Shown here: one piece after another, positions 42,301 to 50,773 of the stretch | Numbering within the stretch: the stretch's first letter is position 1 | How the letters are laid out: every line of letters starts with the position of its first letter | Made by a program: the position numbers and the translations under genes | Source of the DNA: Brevibacterium album DSM 18261 | GTDB taxonomy: Bacteria > Actinomycetota > Actinomycetes > Actinomycetales > Brevibacteriaceae | Direction of reading: 5' to 3' | DNA length: 64,000 nt | Assembly (NCBI RefSeq): GCF_000426445.1 | Contig: NZ_AUFJ01000015.1 | Span: 62,001-126,000 of the forward strand | Notes under the pieces: generated by a model | The model's database searches: none | Told to the model about the DNA's origin: nothing | The model's input: only the letters and a program-made list of their open reading frames with translations

Positions 42301-42431
42301 ACTCGTCGGAAGATGCCCGCATCGGAGACGTAGGCGCCGAGCGCGGCCCGGTCGGTGCGGAACCGAGCTTCGATCGAAGCCGGCCCAGAGGAACCGGAGA
42401 GCGGCTCTTCTGCTTGCGCGGTCTGTGTCAC
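39375..42431 (-). CDS. FAD/Fe-S D-2-hydroxyacid dehydrogenase (YdiJ/D-2-hydroxyglutarate or D-lactate type)
   Basis: The 1018-residue protein starts at GTG 42431. The N-terminal FAD-binding (PCMH) domain has VTVRGGGTSVAGNAIGEGLI and PDPSTHSRCTVGGMIANNA. The FAD-oxidase C domain follows. Two ferredoxin-type cysteine clusters lie at about 580-680: CVGVGLCRSDDDAMCP and CLSCHACASECPVN. Two CCG domains end the protein (FVCCGLTWHSTGQ, CCGLAGNWGFEPGH). Domain order and length equal E. coli YdiJ. The enzyme oxidises D-2-hydroxyacids to 2-oxoacids, passing electrons to quinones or a flavoprotein. It is downstream of, and co-directional with, a haloacid dehalogenase-like gene, whose D-hydroxyacid product it could use. 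Confidence 0.9.
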   Translation of the reverse strand: MTQTAQAEEPLSGSSGPASIEARFRTDRAALGAYVSDAGIFRRVPAAVFEPDSIQDITDALACARSRGWPVTVRGGGTSVAGNAIGEGLIIDVSRSFDRILEIDPAARTARIQPGVICDDLRRAARPHGLTYGPDPSTHSRCTVGGMIANNACGSHSLAWGTAAENTVELTILRADGSLVTLRRGDTSDPDLTAQLRQLRDGWIRELRLELGQFPRQVSGYGLHHLLEENGFDTAKAFAGSEGTLGIIVEAVVRLVPAPAHTALAVLAFEDVFAAAAAAPLTRRPHVSTSEGMGGDLLAALRMSQGAEAGALLPGTAHSVQGEAGPAGGWLYCETTGDTAAQAQERASELLAEFSARTEHPAVAGVVVDGPEEMRALWKIRESAAGLVTRLPGGDEAWPSWEDSAVPPEHLADYLRDLYALLDSHGLKGIPFGHFGEGCVHIRISFDLSSEEGLAVFRAFMDDAAAAVARHGGSLSGEHGDGRARSALLPHMYSRRALAAFARVKEIFDPESVLNPGVLVDPEPLDQGVRPGPGQRRFEFLPIHDLARDRGSLVNAVNRCVGVGLCRSDDDAMCPSFQVTGDEVHSTRGRARVLSEMFRGELYPEGTDSQDVRDALDLCLSCHACASECPVNVDMSTYKAEFLQQHYSGRRRPMSHFSMGWLPLTSHLLHAVPGAAAVVNAALSFTPLEKLAMRLGGVDTSRSMITFSPVSFQRLIRRRRFRRSQQEHASRHSATEQVSRALRIQRARHLQTTRANTAATVILWPDSFTNHMDTAVATDAHTVLTAMGCDVVVPSGFVCCGLTWHSTGQLTTAQKVLRHSLDRLGPWLDGSTPVVVLEPSCASMLAEEASRLLSDDPRAAALSGQIRTLGEFVDSHAQTVEEQAGRAPDEQTAAWPFERISGEALSQVHCHERSRRAHGGTESVLARLGVDESTIETGCCGLAGNWGFEPGHAAMSRELGERELLPRIRGLDKEIPVLADGFSCRTQIRDELTPAERGDREGMHLAQLLRRALPSHPR

Positions 42432-42577
42432 GGCTGAGGCTTCCTCATAGGTGGACGACGGTTGAGCGCCCTCCGAAGCACGGGGTCGTGCCCCGGATTC
42501 CCCGCCCTACCAGGGTACGGCGAGGAGCCGAGCGCGGAACAGCCGGAAGCCGGAGTGAGCGCAGGAGGGGCACAGAC

Positions 42578-42615
42578 GCTCTCCGGACGTGAGACGGATT
42601 CCCCGCCCGGAGAGC
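42578..42615 (-). terminator. Possible terminator after the HAD gene
   Basis: GCTCTCCGG (42578-42586) and CCGGAGAGC (42607-42615) form a 9-bp perfect stem with a 20-base loop, 46 bases beyond the HAD stop on the minus strand. It might partly separate the HAD gene from the dehydrogenase gene. The remainder of the 229-bp gap shows no gene. Confidence 0.4.
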
Positions 42616-42660
42616 ACTGGCCGCTGCGCCGGTCTCTGCACACCGGCTGCAGCATCGGCG

Positions 42661-43392
42661 TCATTCTGTCGCGGGTGCCGATCGTGCCAGCAGATCCGCG
42701 AGCTCACCCATGTGCGAGACGGTCACATCCGCCTCGTAGCGGCTGTTGCCGAAGGGCCGCTTGCGGCGGTCGATGAAGGCGGAGCGGAGACCGGCGGCCT
42801 TGGCTCCGATGCAGTCGAAGGCGTGGTTGGCGACGAAGAGCACATCCTGTCGGCCCAGGCCCACCAGTGAGACGGCGGTCTGATAGGTGTCGCGATGAGG
42901 CTTGAAGGAGTCGGCCTCGGACACGGACATCACCCGGTCCCAGAGGTCGCCGGTGCCGGAGAACGGCACCCCGGCGGCGAGCATGTCCGGATCCCCGTTG
43001 GAGAGGATGTACAGCTTGAGACCCTGGTCCTTCATGCTGCGCAGAGCCTCGACCACCTCCGGGAACGGATCGAGCCGCGTGATCTCCTGGACGAGGGCAC
43101 GGACCTCGTCATCCGTGTGCTCGATGCCCGCGCGTTCCAGCGTGTAGTCGACTGCTTCGAAGCCGATCTGCTTGTACGGCGTGTGATCGCGGTGCAGGAG
43201 AGCGTCGATCATCGAGTTCTCGAAGTGGGTCCGCCGCCACCACGTGACGACCCGGCCCGCCGGGTTCTCCGTGTAGCCCTTCTTCTCGAGGTAGGGGGTG
43301 ATGGCCTTGGTCAGACTGCCCTGCATGTCTACGACGGTGCCGTAGAAGTCGAACATGACGGCCTTGACGTCTCTGATGTCGTCCGCGCTCAT
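42661..43392 (-). CDS. HAD hydrolase, L-2-haloacid dehalogenase type (type II)
   Basis: The 243-residue protein has the HAD motifs: nucleophile Asp15 in VMFDFYGTVVD, motif II LYILSNGD, motif III Lys in SFKPHRDTYQ and the motif IV region VANHAFDCIGAKAAG, which is the S/N-xxDxxGAKxxG form of type II 2-haloacid dehalogenases rather than of phosphatases. Such enzymes replace the halogen of L-2-haloacids with inversion, giving D-2-hydroxyacids. Residues such as FYGT and the WWRRTHFE region also fit this subgroup. It is followed on the same strand by a D-2-hydroxyacid dehydrogenase. A phosphatase role remains possible. Confidence 0.82.
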   Translation of the reverse strand: MSADDIRDVKAVMFDFYGTVVDMQGSLTKAITPYLEKKGYTENPAGRVVTWWRRTHFENSMIDALLHRDHTPYKQIGFEAVDYTLERAGIEHTDDEVRALVQEITRLDPFPEVVEALRSMKDQGLKLYILSNGDPDMLAAGVPFSGTGDLWDRVMSVSEADSFKPHRDTYQTAVSLVGLGRQDVLFVANHAFDCIGAKAAGLRSAFIDRRKRPFGNSRYEADVTVSHMGELADLLARSAPATE

Positions 43393-43544
43393 TGGCTCTC
43401 CTGGGAATCGGTGGATCTGCGTTGCTGCGCTCTCAGACTAGGAGCACCGTCGTCCGTGAGCATTGGCATAATCCTCACTGTGCGCCTCCCCGCTTCGTGC
43501 GGTCCTCCAAAGGCTGAGAATCTCCGTGCTGAGACCATTCGGGT

Positions 43545-44471
43545 ATGAGCATCCTCAGAACACCTGCCGATTCCTGCAGTTCCGTGCGTGCGGACCTCCG
43601 TGCAAGTCGTGTGAGCGGCGCACCTCCGCTCGGACACCTCGCCGGTCTCCATCCGTATGAGACAGAACATGGGACGTTCGCACTCGCCCTCGACATGGAC
43701 CGGCCCATGATGGCCGGCGGTCCTGGTGTGCTCGAAGTGGCCATGCTCGCGGATCTCGCGCTCGGCGGAGCGCTTCGCAGAGAGCTGGGGCCCGGCCTGC
43801 CCATGCCCACGATCTCGATGACGATTCAGCTGATGCCCGGTTCGTCTGCCGAGGTGCGGGCGGCGACGGGAGATGCCTCAGCTCATGTCGACCGCACAGC
43901 TGTGTCCCGCAGTCGTCTGATCTCCGGAACCGGGGAGGTGCTCGGGGATGCGCTCGGGGTCTTCGCCTTCCCGGCGCTGCCGTATGACGGACCGCATCAG
44001 CCCATGCCCTGGGACGATGATGCTGCAACCGTGCGAGGGTCCTCGGCGGAGGAGGCACATGGACCCGCGGTGCTTGATTCGGAAGCGGAGAGTGTGGCCG
44101 CTGCCGTCTGCGGTCATGCTGCGGGTGCGCCCGAACAGGCCTGGGGGAGCACACTGCTGGAACAGAGCGCGGAGAAGACGGAGACGGGCCTGGTGTATCG
44201 GCCGACGGCCCCCGTGGCCAACCGCATGGGGAACGTGCAGGGAGGTGTGCTGTTCGCCATCGCCGTCCAGGCAGCGGCGACGGCTGCCGACTTCTCCGCC
44301 TGCGAACTCGTCTCCGGAACCATCGACTTCATCTCCGCGGCCGGCACCGATGAGGAGCTGAAAGCCGAGGTGCGTGTGCGCAGATCAGGTCGGAGAGTGC
44401 TCTTCGCAACGGTTGATCTGTCTCAGGGCGAGCGTCTGTGCGCCACCGTGACGGCTGTGTTCAGGCGGTGA
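43545..44471 (+). CDS. Acyl-CoA thioesterase-like double-hotdog protein
   Basis: The 308-residue protein contains two hotdog-like halves. The first (about 20-145) has PPLGHLAGLHPYETEHGTF and GGPGVLEVAMLADLALGGAL. The second (about 190-308) is clearer, with YRPTAPVANRMGNVQGGVLF around the central helix and ELVSGTIDFISAAGTDEELK then RRVLFATVDL, the PaaI/4HBT pattern. These enzymes hydrolyse acyl-CoA thioesters. It reads divergently from the HAD gene and convergently to the PucR gene, with only 12 bp between stops. The neighbouring CoA-transferase makes a CoA-thioester-related role plausible. No clear Shine-Dalgarno precedes ATG 43545. Confidence 0.72.
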   Translation: MSILRTPADSCSSVRADLRASRVSGAPPLGHLAGLHPYETEHGTFALALDMDRPMMAGGPGVLEVAMLADLALGGALRRELGPGLPMPTISMTIQLMPGSSAEVRAATGDASAHVDRTAVSRSRLISGTGEVLGDALGVFAFPALPYDGPHQPMPWDDDAATVRGSSAEEAHGPAVLDSEAESVAAAVCGHAAGAPEQAWGSTLLEQSAEKTETGLVYRPTAPVANRMGNVQGGVLFAIAVQAAATAADFSACELVSGTIDFISAAGTDEELKAEVRVRRSGRRVLFATVDLSQGERLCATVTAVFRR

Positions 44472-44483
44472 GCTGGAGGGAGC

Positions 44484-46043
44484 TCAGCTCTCGCCCGAGG
44501 CGCAGCGTCGTCGGTGCTTCGCCGCAGCATCGAGGTGGAGGGACACGGCCAGCCGCTGATCGGAATCGCTGAGGTCCAGCCCGGATATCTCGCGGATCCG
44601 CTGCATGCGGTGACGCAGTGTGTTGGGGTGGAGGTACAGGCGCGTCGCGGCAGCAGAGACGGAACCGAACTCCTCGAGGAAGACCGTCAGCGTTTCCATG
44701 AAGGCGGTCTCGTGCTTCCGATCGTGGTCCCTGATCGTGGTGAGCGGGCCGTCCGGCAGGGCACCGCTCTCTCGGATCCCTCGCTGTGCTGCCGCAAGAA
44801 CCAGCTGGGCCCAGTTGGTCTCCGGCATCAGAACCTGGCCATGTGAGTCAGCGCCGAGGTCCAGCAGATCCAGGACGACCCTGCTGGTGAACGGCAGTTC
44901 CTCTCTGGAATCGCTCAGAGTTCCGATGGCGGCATGTGCCCTCACGCCCATACGTGACAGCTGTGCCAGCGCCGTGTGGGTGATCGACCGCAGATGCTCC
45001 GAGGAGGTGCTCTCACCGGGGACCAGCGCCCAGTAGGTGTCATCGATCTTTGCAACGAGACTCGTGGGTTCCGCACTTCTCATATGGAGAGTGAGGAAAT
45101 GGACGAATCGTTCGCCCGTGACGTCCTCGACCGCACCGATCCTATGTGCATCTCGGACGGTGAGCGCGAAGCCCACCGGGACGATCCCGCTGCCCGAATC
45201 GAAGGGGACCTCGTGGCTTCTCTGTGCGGGGAGCGGGCTGCCGCTGAGGAGTGCTCTGACGGTGCTTTCGCGGGCGATCCGCTCCACGTTCTGAGACCGG
45301 TGGTGTCGGAGCATCACCGGTACGGCCAATTCGGCTGCGCGCTGCAGTGCTCCCTCCGCATGCGCGGCGAACGGTTCGCTCCCCTCTGCGACGGAGATCT
45401 CTCCTATCGTCTCACCACCGGCATGGACGGCGATGCGCAGGCGGGTGTGAAGGTCGGCATAGTCCGCCATGCGGACGACGGACCCTGGTTTCGCGTATGT
45501 CTCATAGGCCGTTCGGTCGACTGTGAATCGCCTGATCCACTGATCCGGGGTCCGCCGCCCGAGGATCGTGTCCCGGCGGACGGAGTCGATCTCATGGCCC
45601 TGCACCGAGTAGGCGATGACCCTGTGTGCGCGGTCGTAGAGGACGACAGAACCCCCGACCATGATCGCGACGGCATCGGCGAGACCGTGGACCGATCCGG
45701 GCCCCGCGTCATTGCTGGCCTCGTCATGGGAGGACAGGAGCATGGTGCGCAGCAGGACGAACAGCTGGGTCCAGCCGAGGCTCGTCTCGAGCACCGTGAT
45801 GTCTGCGGGATCGTCGACGGCGGCGGAGGCCGAGACCACCACGGCCTGGCAGCCGTGTGCCTTCGCGCTCTCCAGGAGGCTTTGCTCCTGGCCCGGCAGA
45901 ACCGCCAGGACGATCTTCCCCGGCCCGAGTGAAGAGACCCCGTCATCCAGCAGCACCTCGTCCAGATCGGGGTCGACCGCGCCGTGGTGTCTGACGGCGA
46001 CTGGGCCTTGGCCCACTGTCTGGATGAGTTCTGACAGCAGCAC
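44484..46043 (-). CDS. PucR/CdaR-family transcriptional regulator
   Basis: The 519-residue protein starts at GTG 46043 with GGAGG 8 bases ahead. The N-terminal part (about 1-110) is a PucR-type sensor region with LGPGKIVLAVLPGQEQSLLE. A GAF-like middle domain contains VLYDRAHRVIAYSVQG and the region ETIGEISVAEGSEPFAAHAE. The C-terminal PucR helix-turn-helix is AATRLYLHPNTLRHRMQRIRE. It is co-directional with the CaiB gene (100 bp after it) and next to the TRAP operon, so these are likely targets. Ligand unknown; in the family, effectors are usually the catabolic substrate or its CoA ester. Confidence 0.9.
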   Translation of the reverse strand: MLLSELIQTVGQGPVAVRHHGAVDPDLDEVLLDDGVSSLGPGKIVLAVLPGQEQSLLESAKAHGCQAVVVSASAAVDDPADITVLETSLGWTQLFVLLRTMLLSSHDEASNDAGPGSVHGLADAVAIMVGGSVVLYDRAHRVIAYSVQGHEIDSVRRDTILGRRTPDQWIRRFTVDRTAYETYAKPGSVVRMADYADLHTRLRIAVHAGGETIGEISVAEGSEPFAAHAEGALQRAAELAVPVMLRHHRSQNVERIARESTVRALLSGSPLPAQRSHEVPFDSGSGIVPVGFALTVRDAHRIGAVEDVTGERFVHFLTLHMRSAEPTSLVAKIDDTYWALVPGESTSSEHLRSITHTALAQLSRMGVRAHAAIGTLSDSREELPFTSRVVLDLLDLGADSHGQVLMPETNWAQLVLAAAQRGIRESGALPDGPLTTIRDHDRKHETAFMETLTVFLEEFGSVSAAATRLYLHPNTLRHRMQRIREISGLDLSDSDQRLAVSLHLDAAAKHRRRCASGES

Positions 46044-46143
46044 TGATCCGACCTCCGCGAGTCATTTCGAGGGGTGCCGCATCAGCACTGGACAGCACGT
46101 GTGCTTCTGCGCGGATGTTCCGGACGGTCATCTCCGCCCGCCC

Positions 46144-47445
46144 TCACCCGGGCACCCCGAGTGCGGCCAGGATACTCTGCGTGTGCTCGCCCAGCGCCGG
46201 GACGGCGAGCTGTTCGGCTCTCTCGTCCTGAGCGCGGTCGCCGAGGCTGAATGGTGGAACGATCGTGCGAGTGGTGCCCTCACCTGCCCTGATGGATCTC
46301 CAGCGTGAGCGTTCCGCGAGCTGCGGATGATCGACGAACGCCGCCAGATCGTTCACCTCTCCGCAGGGGATCCCGGTGCGGAGCAGATCTTCCACCACGG
46401 AGACGTGCCCACGTGCGGTGAGGCGCTCTTCGATCATCGGTTCCAGGTCTCTGCGGTTGGCGACTCGGTTCGCATTGGTGGCAAAGTCCGCGTGTGCTGT
46501 GAGCTCCGGGGCAAGCAGAACCTCCTCACAGAGGAGCTGCCAGTGGCGCTGGGTCTGGATCGCGAAGTTCACGCTCGTCTCTGCGCCGGTGCGGTACCGT
46601 CCGTACGGAACCATCATGTTGTGCCGGGCTCCTTCCCTCCTCGGGGGCTTCCCCGTGTGCATCTGGTGGAGCGCCGGCGCCATCATCCACTCCGCGATGG
46701 AGTCCAGGAGTGACATCTCGATATGCTGCCCGCGGCCGGTCGTGATCCGCTCCCACAGTGCCGCCTGGATGGCAGACAGCGCGTAGACCGCAGTGCACAT
46801 GTCCACGATCGAGATCCCCACTTTGGCCGGCTCGTCCTGAGCGCCGGTGACGGACATCAGCCCGGCCTCTCCCTGGACGAGGAGGTCGAACGCTTTGCGG
46901 TCGGCCATGGGGCCCGTCGATCCGAAGCCTGAGATCGAGCAGTCGACTATCGACGGATTGAGGGCCTTGACCGCCTCGCGGCCGAACCCCAGGCGCTCCA
47001 TTGAGCCGGGGCCGAGATTGTGGATGAAGACATCCGAGCGAACGAGAAGCTTCGACAGCGCTTCCCTGCCGTCCTCGGCGCGAAGATCGAGGACGATGCT
47101 GCGTTTGCCGTAGTTCGCCCATGCGAAATAGGCGGATTCGCCGTTCACCACTGAATCGTAGGAGCGGGCGAGATCGCCGTCGTGTGCTTCGACCTTGATC
47201 ACATCCGCACCCAGATCTGCGAGGTGGCGTGCGCAGAGGGGCGCGCAGACAGCCTGGCCCACCTCGACGACGCGCACGCCTGCCAGAGGGCCTCCAGCTG
47301 GCGTGCGCAGATGTGCGTCCGTCGTCTGTTCCGTGTCCTGCTGCAATTCCCGCTCCTGTTCGCAACCGTGCCTGACCGTGCCGTCAGTCTGTGCTGAGTC
47401 CAGCTCCGTTGCGTCGGAGATTCCTCCAAAGCGGTCGATGCTCAT
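46144..47445 (-). CDS. CaiB/BaiF family CoA-transferase
   Basis: The 433-residue protein has the type III CoA-transferase pattern: LAGVRVVEVGQAVCAPLCAR, LGADVIKVEAHDGDLARSY, the catalytic Asp in KAFDLLVQGEAGLMSVTG, and GQHIEMSLLDSIAEWM. The first 50 residues (Gln/Thr/Glu-rich) precede the normal family start, and ATG 47445 has no obvious Shine-Dalgarno, so the true start may be later. Class III enzymes move CoA between carboxylic acids. It is divergent from dctP across a 195-bp control region and upstream of the PucR gene. A plausible role is CoA activation of the acid taken up by the TRAP system. Confidence 0.92.
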   Translation of the reverse strand: MSIDRFGGISDATELDSAQTDGTVRHGCEQERELQQDTEQTTDAHLRTPAGGPLAGVRVVEVGQAVCAPLCARHLADLGADVIKVEAHDGDLARSYDSVVNGESAYFAWANYGKRSIVLDLRAEDGREALSKLLVRSDVFIHNLGPGSMERLGFGREAVKALNPSIVDCSISGFGSTGPMADRKAFDLLVQGEAGLMSVTGAQDEPAKVGISIVDMCTAVYALSAIQAALWERITTGRGQHIEMSLLDSIAEWMMAPALHQMHTGKPPRREGARHNMMVPYGRYRTGAETSVNFAIQTQRHWQLLCEEVLLAPELTAHADFATNANRVANRRDLEPMIEERLTARGHVSVVEDLLRTGIPCGEVNDLAAFVDHPQLAERSRWRSIRAGEGTTRTIVPPFSLGDRAQDERAEQLAVPALGEHTQSILAALGVPG

Positions 47446-47640
47446 TCGGAGCTTTGCCCAAGCGCTATCCGGATCGGACGATCACACGACGACGATCGGC
47501 TCACATTGGAGAAATCACTGTGGTCGATGGATGGGGTCTCCGATTGACTCGGACAGGACCGGAGCGAATCAACCGACCTCGTGCGGAGAGGCATGCATCC
47601 GAAGGCTCCGGCCCCCTCCGCTGTGTTCAAGGACGATCAC

Positions 47641-48741
47641 ATGACGCATCCACCAGACATTTCCCGACCTCGGTGTGCGGAGCTGTCACAATCGAGCCGG
47701 GTCTCTCACCCGGCAGTCTCACGGCGCACGGTCCTGGGGCTCGCGTCCGCTGTCCCGCTCCTGCTCGCCGGCGGCTGTGCACCAGGGGCCGACAGAGAAG
47801 GGCTGCGTCCTGACGGATCGCTGCGCGTCGCCACATACATCACACCGGGCTACGTCGACGTGTTTCCCAATCTTGAGCTGTTCAACTCGGTGGTGGACGC
47901 CGGTATCGGCGACAGGACGGTGGACTTCTTCGGCTCCGGAGCGCTCCTCAACGCTGAGCAGCTGGTGCCGGGGATGCTGCGCGGGGTCACCGATGTGGGT
48001 TTTCAGACCTCCAGCTATGTCTCTACGAGCTTCCCCATCCTGGGTGCGGCGGAGCTGCCCTTCGTCAATGACGGCTTCGAGCAGCTGAGCCGAGCTCTTG
48101 CCCCGGAATCTGAGTTCTCACGGCTCGTGAACACGCAGCTCAGACCGAAGGGGATAGTCAATCTCGGATCAGTGCCGTTCACGCTGCAGTGGCTGTACAC
48201 GGTGGACCGCCCGGTGGAGCGGCCAGAGGATCTGCGGGGTCTGCGCATCCGCGCCGCGGGCCATGTCGAAGGCGCAACGGTGAAAGCCCTCGGGGCCGCC
48301 CCGGTCTCGATGTCCTCCGGCGAGCTCTATGAGGCGCTGGAACGCGGCACGATCGACGGTATGGTCGCGTACCCGGGGACCGTGATCTCTCGCGGCCTCG
48401 AGGACGTCCTGGGGTATGCAGTGCCTGGGCACTTCGGGGGCTACAGCATGGATGCCTACGCGAATGTCCGCTGGCTCGAGGGCACGAGCGGACCGGTCAG
48501 AGAAGCCCTCCATGAGGCGGCCGCCGAATATGTCCCCAACGGGATCGATCTGATGCTCAGGGTCGAGGAAGAGGAATCGATCCCGATCATCGAGGAGTCG
48601 CGCATCGAGATTCTCCGGCTCGATGAGGCGCAGACCGACCGGTTCCGCGATGCCACCGCCTCCGTCGTGGACTGGTGGAGGTCCACCGTCGGCGATGACG
48701 AGCTCGCCGACCGCGCCCTCACCTATGTGAAGGAGGCATGA
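47641..48741 (+). CDS. dctP: TRAP transporter substrate-binding protein DctP
   Basis: ATG 47641 follows AAGGA by 8 bases and gives 366 residues. A signal with twin arginines and a lipobox is visible: SRRTVLGLASAVPLLLAGGC, consistent with Tat export and lipidation of the Cys. DctP features include FGSGALLNAEQLVPGMLRG, RPEDLRGLRIRAAGHVEG and ELYEALERGTIDGMVAYPG (ligand-carboxylate Arg in RIRAAG). It is the first gene of a dctPQM operon; the stop overlaps dctQ by ATGA. TTGACT at 47544-47549 could be its -35 box. The solute is probably a carboxylate. Confidence 0.93.
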   Translation: MTHPPDISRPRCAELSQSSRVSHPAVSRRTVLGLASAVPLLLAGGCAPGADREGLRPDGSLRVATYITPGYVDVFPNLELFNSVVDAGIGDRTVDFFGSGALLNAEQLVPGMLRGVTDVGFQTSSYVSTSFPILGAAELPFVNDGFEQLSRALAPESEFSRLVNTQLRPKGIVNLGSVPFTLQWLYTVDRPVERPEDLRGLRIRAAGHVEGATVKALGAAPVSMSSGELYEALERGTIDGMVAYPGTVISRGLEDVLGYAVPGHFGGYSMDAYANVRWLEGTSGPVREALHEAAAEYVPNGIDLMLRVEEEESIPIIEESRIEILRLDEAQTDRFRDATASVVDWWRSTVGDDELADRALTYVKEA

Positions 48742-49364
48742 TGATCACCGCGTCCGAGCCCACCTCCCCTTCCGGTCCCGCACCTGCCACGCCTTCCGCA
48801 GAGAGCGCATCCGCCGTCTCGCGGTCCTTCACCGCGCTGACCCGTGTGACCTCCGCCTGCCGCTGGGTCGCAGCCTGCGTCGTCATCGTCCTCATGCTCA
48901 TCACGGGCTTCGACGTCGTCATGCGCTACGCCCTCGCCCGGCCCCTGGAATGGTCCATCACCCTCTCGATGGTCGGCCTCATCGCCATCGTCATCCTCGC
49001 CGTCCCGGATCTCGAGGCCCGTGACGAGCACATCGGCATGGACCTCTTCTACCGGAGCTTCTCCCCCCGCAGGAAGGCGATCGCCGACTGGGTCACATTC
49101 ACAGCGACCTTCGGCTTCTGCCTCGTCGCCGGCATCGCCGCCGCACGCACGACCCTCCACTTCGCTCAGGCGAACCTGCTCACGGCCGGCACCTTCAACA
49201 TCCCCATCTGGGTGGGCTACGCCCTTCTCACCCTTGGTCTGCTGCTGACCGCGCTGACCACCCTCCTGCGCTTCATGACCCAACGGGCGAGGGGCAGGGG
49301 CGAGGCGGGAATCAGCGGTACAGCGGGCACCGCCGCCACTGCAGAGCAGAACCGGGAGGCCTGA
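48738..49364 (+). CDS. dctQ: TRAP transporter small permease DctQ
   Basis: The 208-residue protein begins MMITASEPTS; ATG 48741 is better spaced from AGGAGG than 48738. After a Ser/Pro/Ala-rich start of about 35 residues there are four membrane helices with the DctQ pattern: VIVLMLITGFDVVMRYALAR (first), EWSITLSMVGLIAIVILAV, ARDEHIGMDLFY and the last pair at 130-185. DctQ bridges DctP to the large permease. Third codon positions here are more uniformly G/C than in dctP. Confidence 0.93.
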   Translation: MMITASEPTSPSGPAPATPSAESASAVSRSFTALTRVTSACRWVAACVVIVLMLITGFDVVMRYALARPLEWSITLSMVGLIAIVILAVPDLEARDEHIGMDLFYRSFSPRRKAIADWVTFTATFGFCLVAGIAAARTTLHFAQANLLTAGTFNIPIWVGYALLTLGLLLTALTTLLRFMTQRARGRGEAGISGTAGTAATAEQNREA

Positions 49365-49366
49365 GC

Positions 49367-50674
49367 ATGCTCGACGCACTCGCTGTGATCACGGCCGTCC
49401 TGGTCCTCTTCGCACTCATCTACCTGCGCACGCCCGTCTTCATCGCCCTGGGCACCTCCGGCCTTCTCGGCCTGCTCCTGCTCGAGGGCTGGCGCGGGCT
49501 CGAGCAGGTCCCCATCGCCTTCGTCTCCCAGCTCGAGAGCTACTCCCTCGTCGCTGCCCCCATGTACATCCTCATGGGCGAGATCCTCGCCGTGGGCGGT
49601 CTGGGCCGGGCCATCTTCCGCTTCGCCCACGCCTGGCTCGGCAAGCTCCCCGGCGGCCTCGGCGTGACCGCGGTCGGCTCCTCGACCGTGTTCGGCGCAC
49701 TCTCCGGACTCAGTCTCTCGGCCGTGACCGTGGTGGGGCGGATGGCGGTGCCGGAGATGCTCGCTCGCGGCTACCGGCCCAGCTTCGCGACCGGCGCCGT
49801 CGTCGCCTCCGGGGCGCTGGCGATGCTCATCCCGCCCAGCCTCATGTTCATCCTCTACTCCGCGATCTCCGGAGTGAGCATCGGCGCGCTCTTCGCCGGC
49901 GGGCTCGTCCCCGGCCTGCTCCTGGCCGTCCTCATGGCGCTTTTCGTCGTCACCCTCGCAGTCGTCAAACCTGAGGTTGCTCCACGAACAGACGAGGCCA
50001 TCACCTGGCCGGAACGGTGGAAGACCGTCCGCGATGTCGCTCCTGCCCTCCTTCTCATCGTCATCGTGCTCGGCTCGATCTACACCGGACTGGCAACCGC
50101 GACCGAGGCGGCGGCACTCGGTGCGCTGGGTGCCATCTTCATCGTGGCTGTCTTCGACCGGGCGCTCACGTGGGAGAACATCAGGTGGATCCTTGTGGGC
50201 ACGACCAAGATCTCCGCCGGACTCCTCATCATCGTGGGAGCTGCCTTCGTGTTCTCCCAGATGCTCGTGGTCGTCCGCGCCGCCGAGGCGATCACCGGGT
50301 TCATCAGTGGGCTCGCGGTGCCTGACCCGCTCGTTGTCTTCGGTCTGCTCATCCTCGTGATGGCGCTGGGCTGTCTCATCGATGCCGCTTCCCTGCTGCT
50401 GGTGGTCACGCCGATCCTGCTGCCGATCTTCGAGGCGATGGGCTATGACCCGCTGTGGGTGGGGGTGATTCTCGTCGTGGCCCTGGAGACCGCGGTCATC
50501 ACCCCACCGGTGGGGCTGAACCTCTACGCGATGAAGTCCGTCGTGCCCGAACTCGACATCGGTGCGATCATCCGCGGTGCGCTGCCGTACCTGGGGATCG
50601 AGGCCGGGCTCGTGGTGCTCATGGTGTTCGTCCCCGAGATCGCCACCTGGTTCCCCTCGATCACCGCCGGCTGA
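49367..50674 (+). CDS. dctM: TRAP transporter large permease DctM
   Basis: The 435-residue protein starts at ATG 49367, two bases after dctQ. It has about 12 membrane helices and family motifs: VFIALGTSGLLGLLLLEGWR, APMYILMGEILAVGGLGRAI, GALAMLIPPSLMFILYSAIS, LIDAASLLLVVTPILLPIFE and TAVITPPVGLNLYAMKSV. It forms the sodium-driven channel of the TRAP importer. A terminator hairpin follows. It completes the only intact TRAP set in the window. Confidence 0.95.
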   Translation: MLDALAVITAVLVLFALIYLRTPVFIALGTSGLLGLLLLEGWRGLEQVPIAFVSQLESYSLVAAPMYILMGEILAVGGLGRAIFRFAHAWLGKLPGGLGVTAVGSSTVFGALSGLSLSAVTVVGRMAVPEMLARGYRPSFATGAVVASGALAMLIPPSLMFILYSAISGVSIGALFAGGLVPGLLLAVLMALFVVTLAVVKPEVAPRTDEAITWPERWKTVRDVAPALLLIVIVLGSIYTGLATATEAAALGALGAIFIVAVFDRALTWENIRWILVGTTKISAGLLIIVGAAFVFSQMLVVVRAAEAITGFISGLAVPDPLVVFGLLILVMALGCLIDAASLLLVVTPILLPIFEAMGYDPLWVGVILVVALETAVITPPVGLNLYAMKSVVPELDIGAIIRGALPYLGIEAGLVVLMVFVPEIATWFPSITAG

Positions 50675-50722
50675 ACGAGGCAGCCGCCAAGCTGACGCCG
50701 CGGCGGGTCGTACTGCAGGCAC

Positions 50723-50749
50723 GCCTTCTCCGTCCCTGGCGGGGAAGGC
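50723..50749. terminator. Bidirectional terminator after dctM
   Basis: GCCTTCTCCG (50723-50732) and CGGGGAAGGC (50740-50749) form a 10-bp stem (one G-T pair) with a 7-base loop, between the rightward dctM and the leftward hydrolase gene. Confidence 0.7.
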
Positions 50750-50773
50750 AGGCCTCTGCGGTGGGCGAACTGT

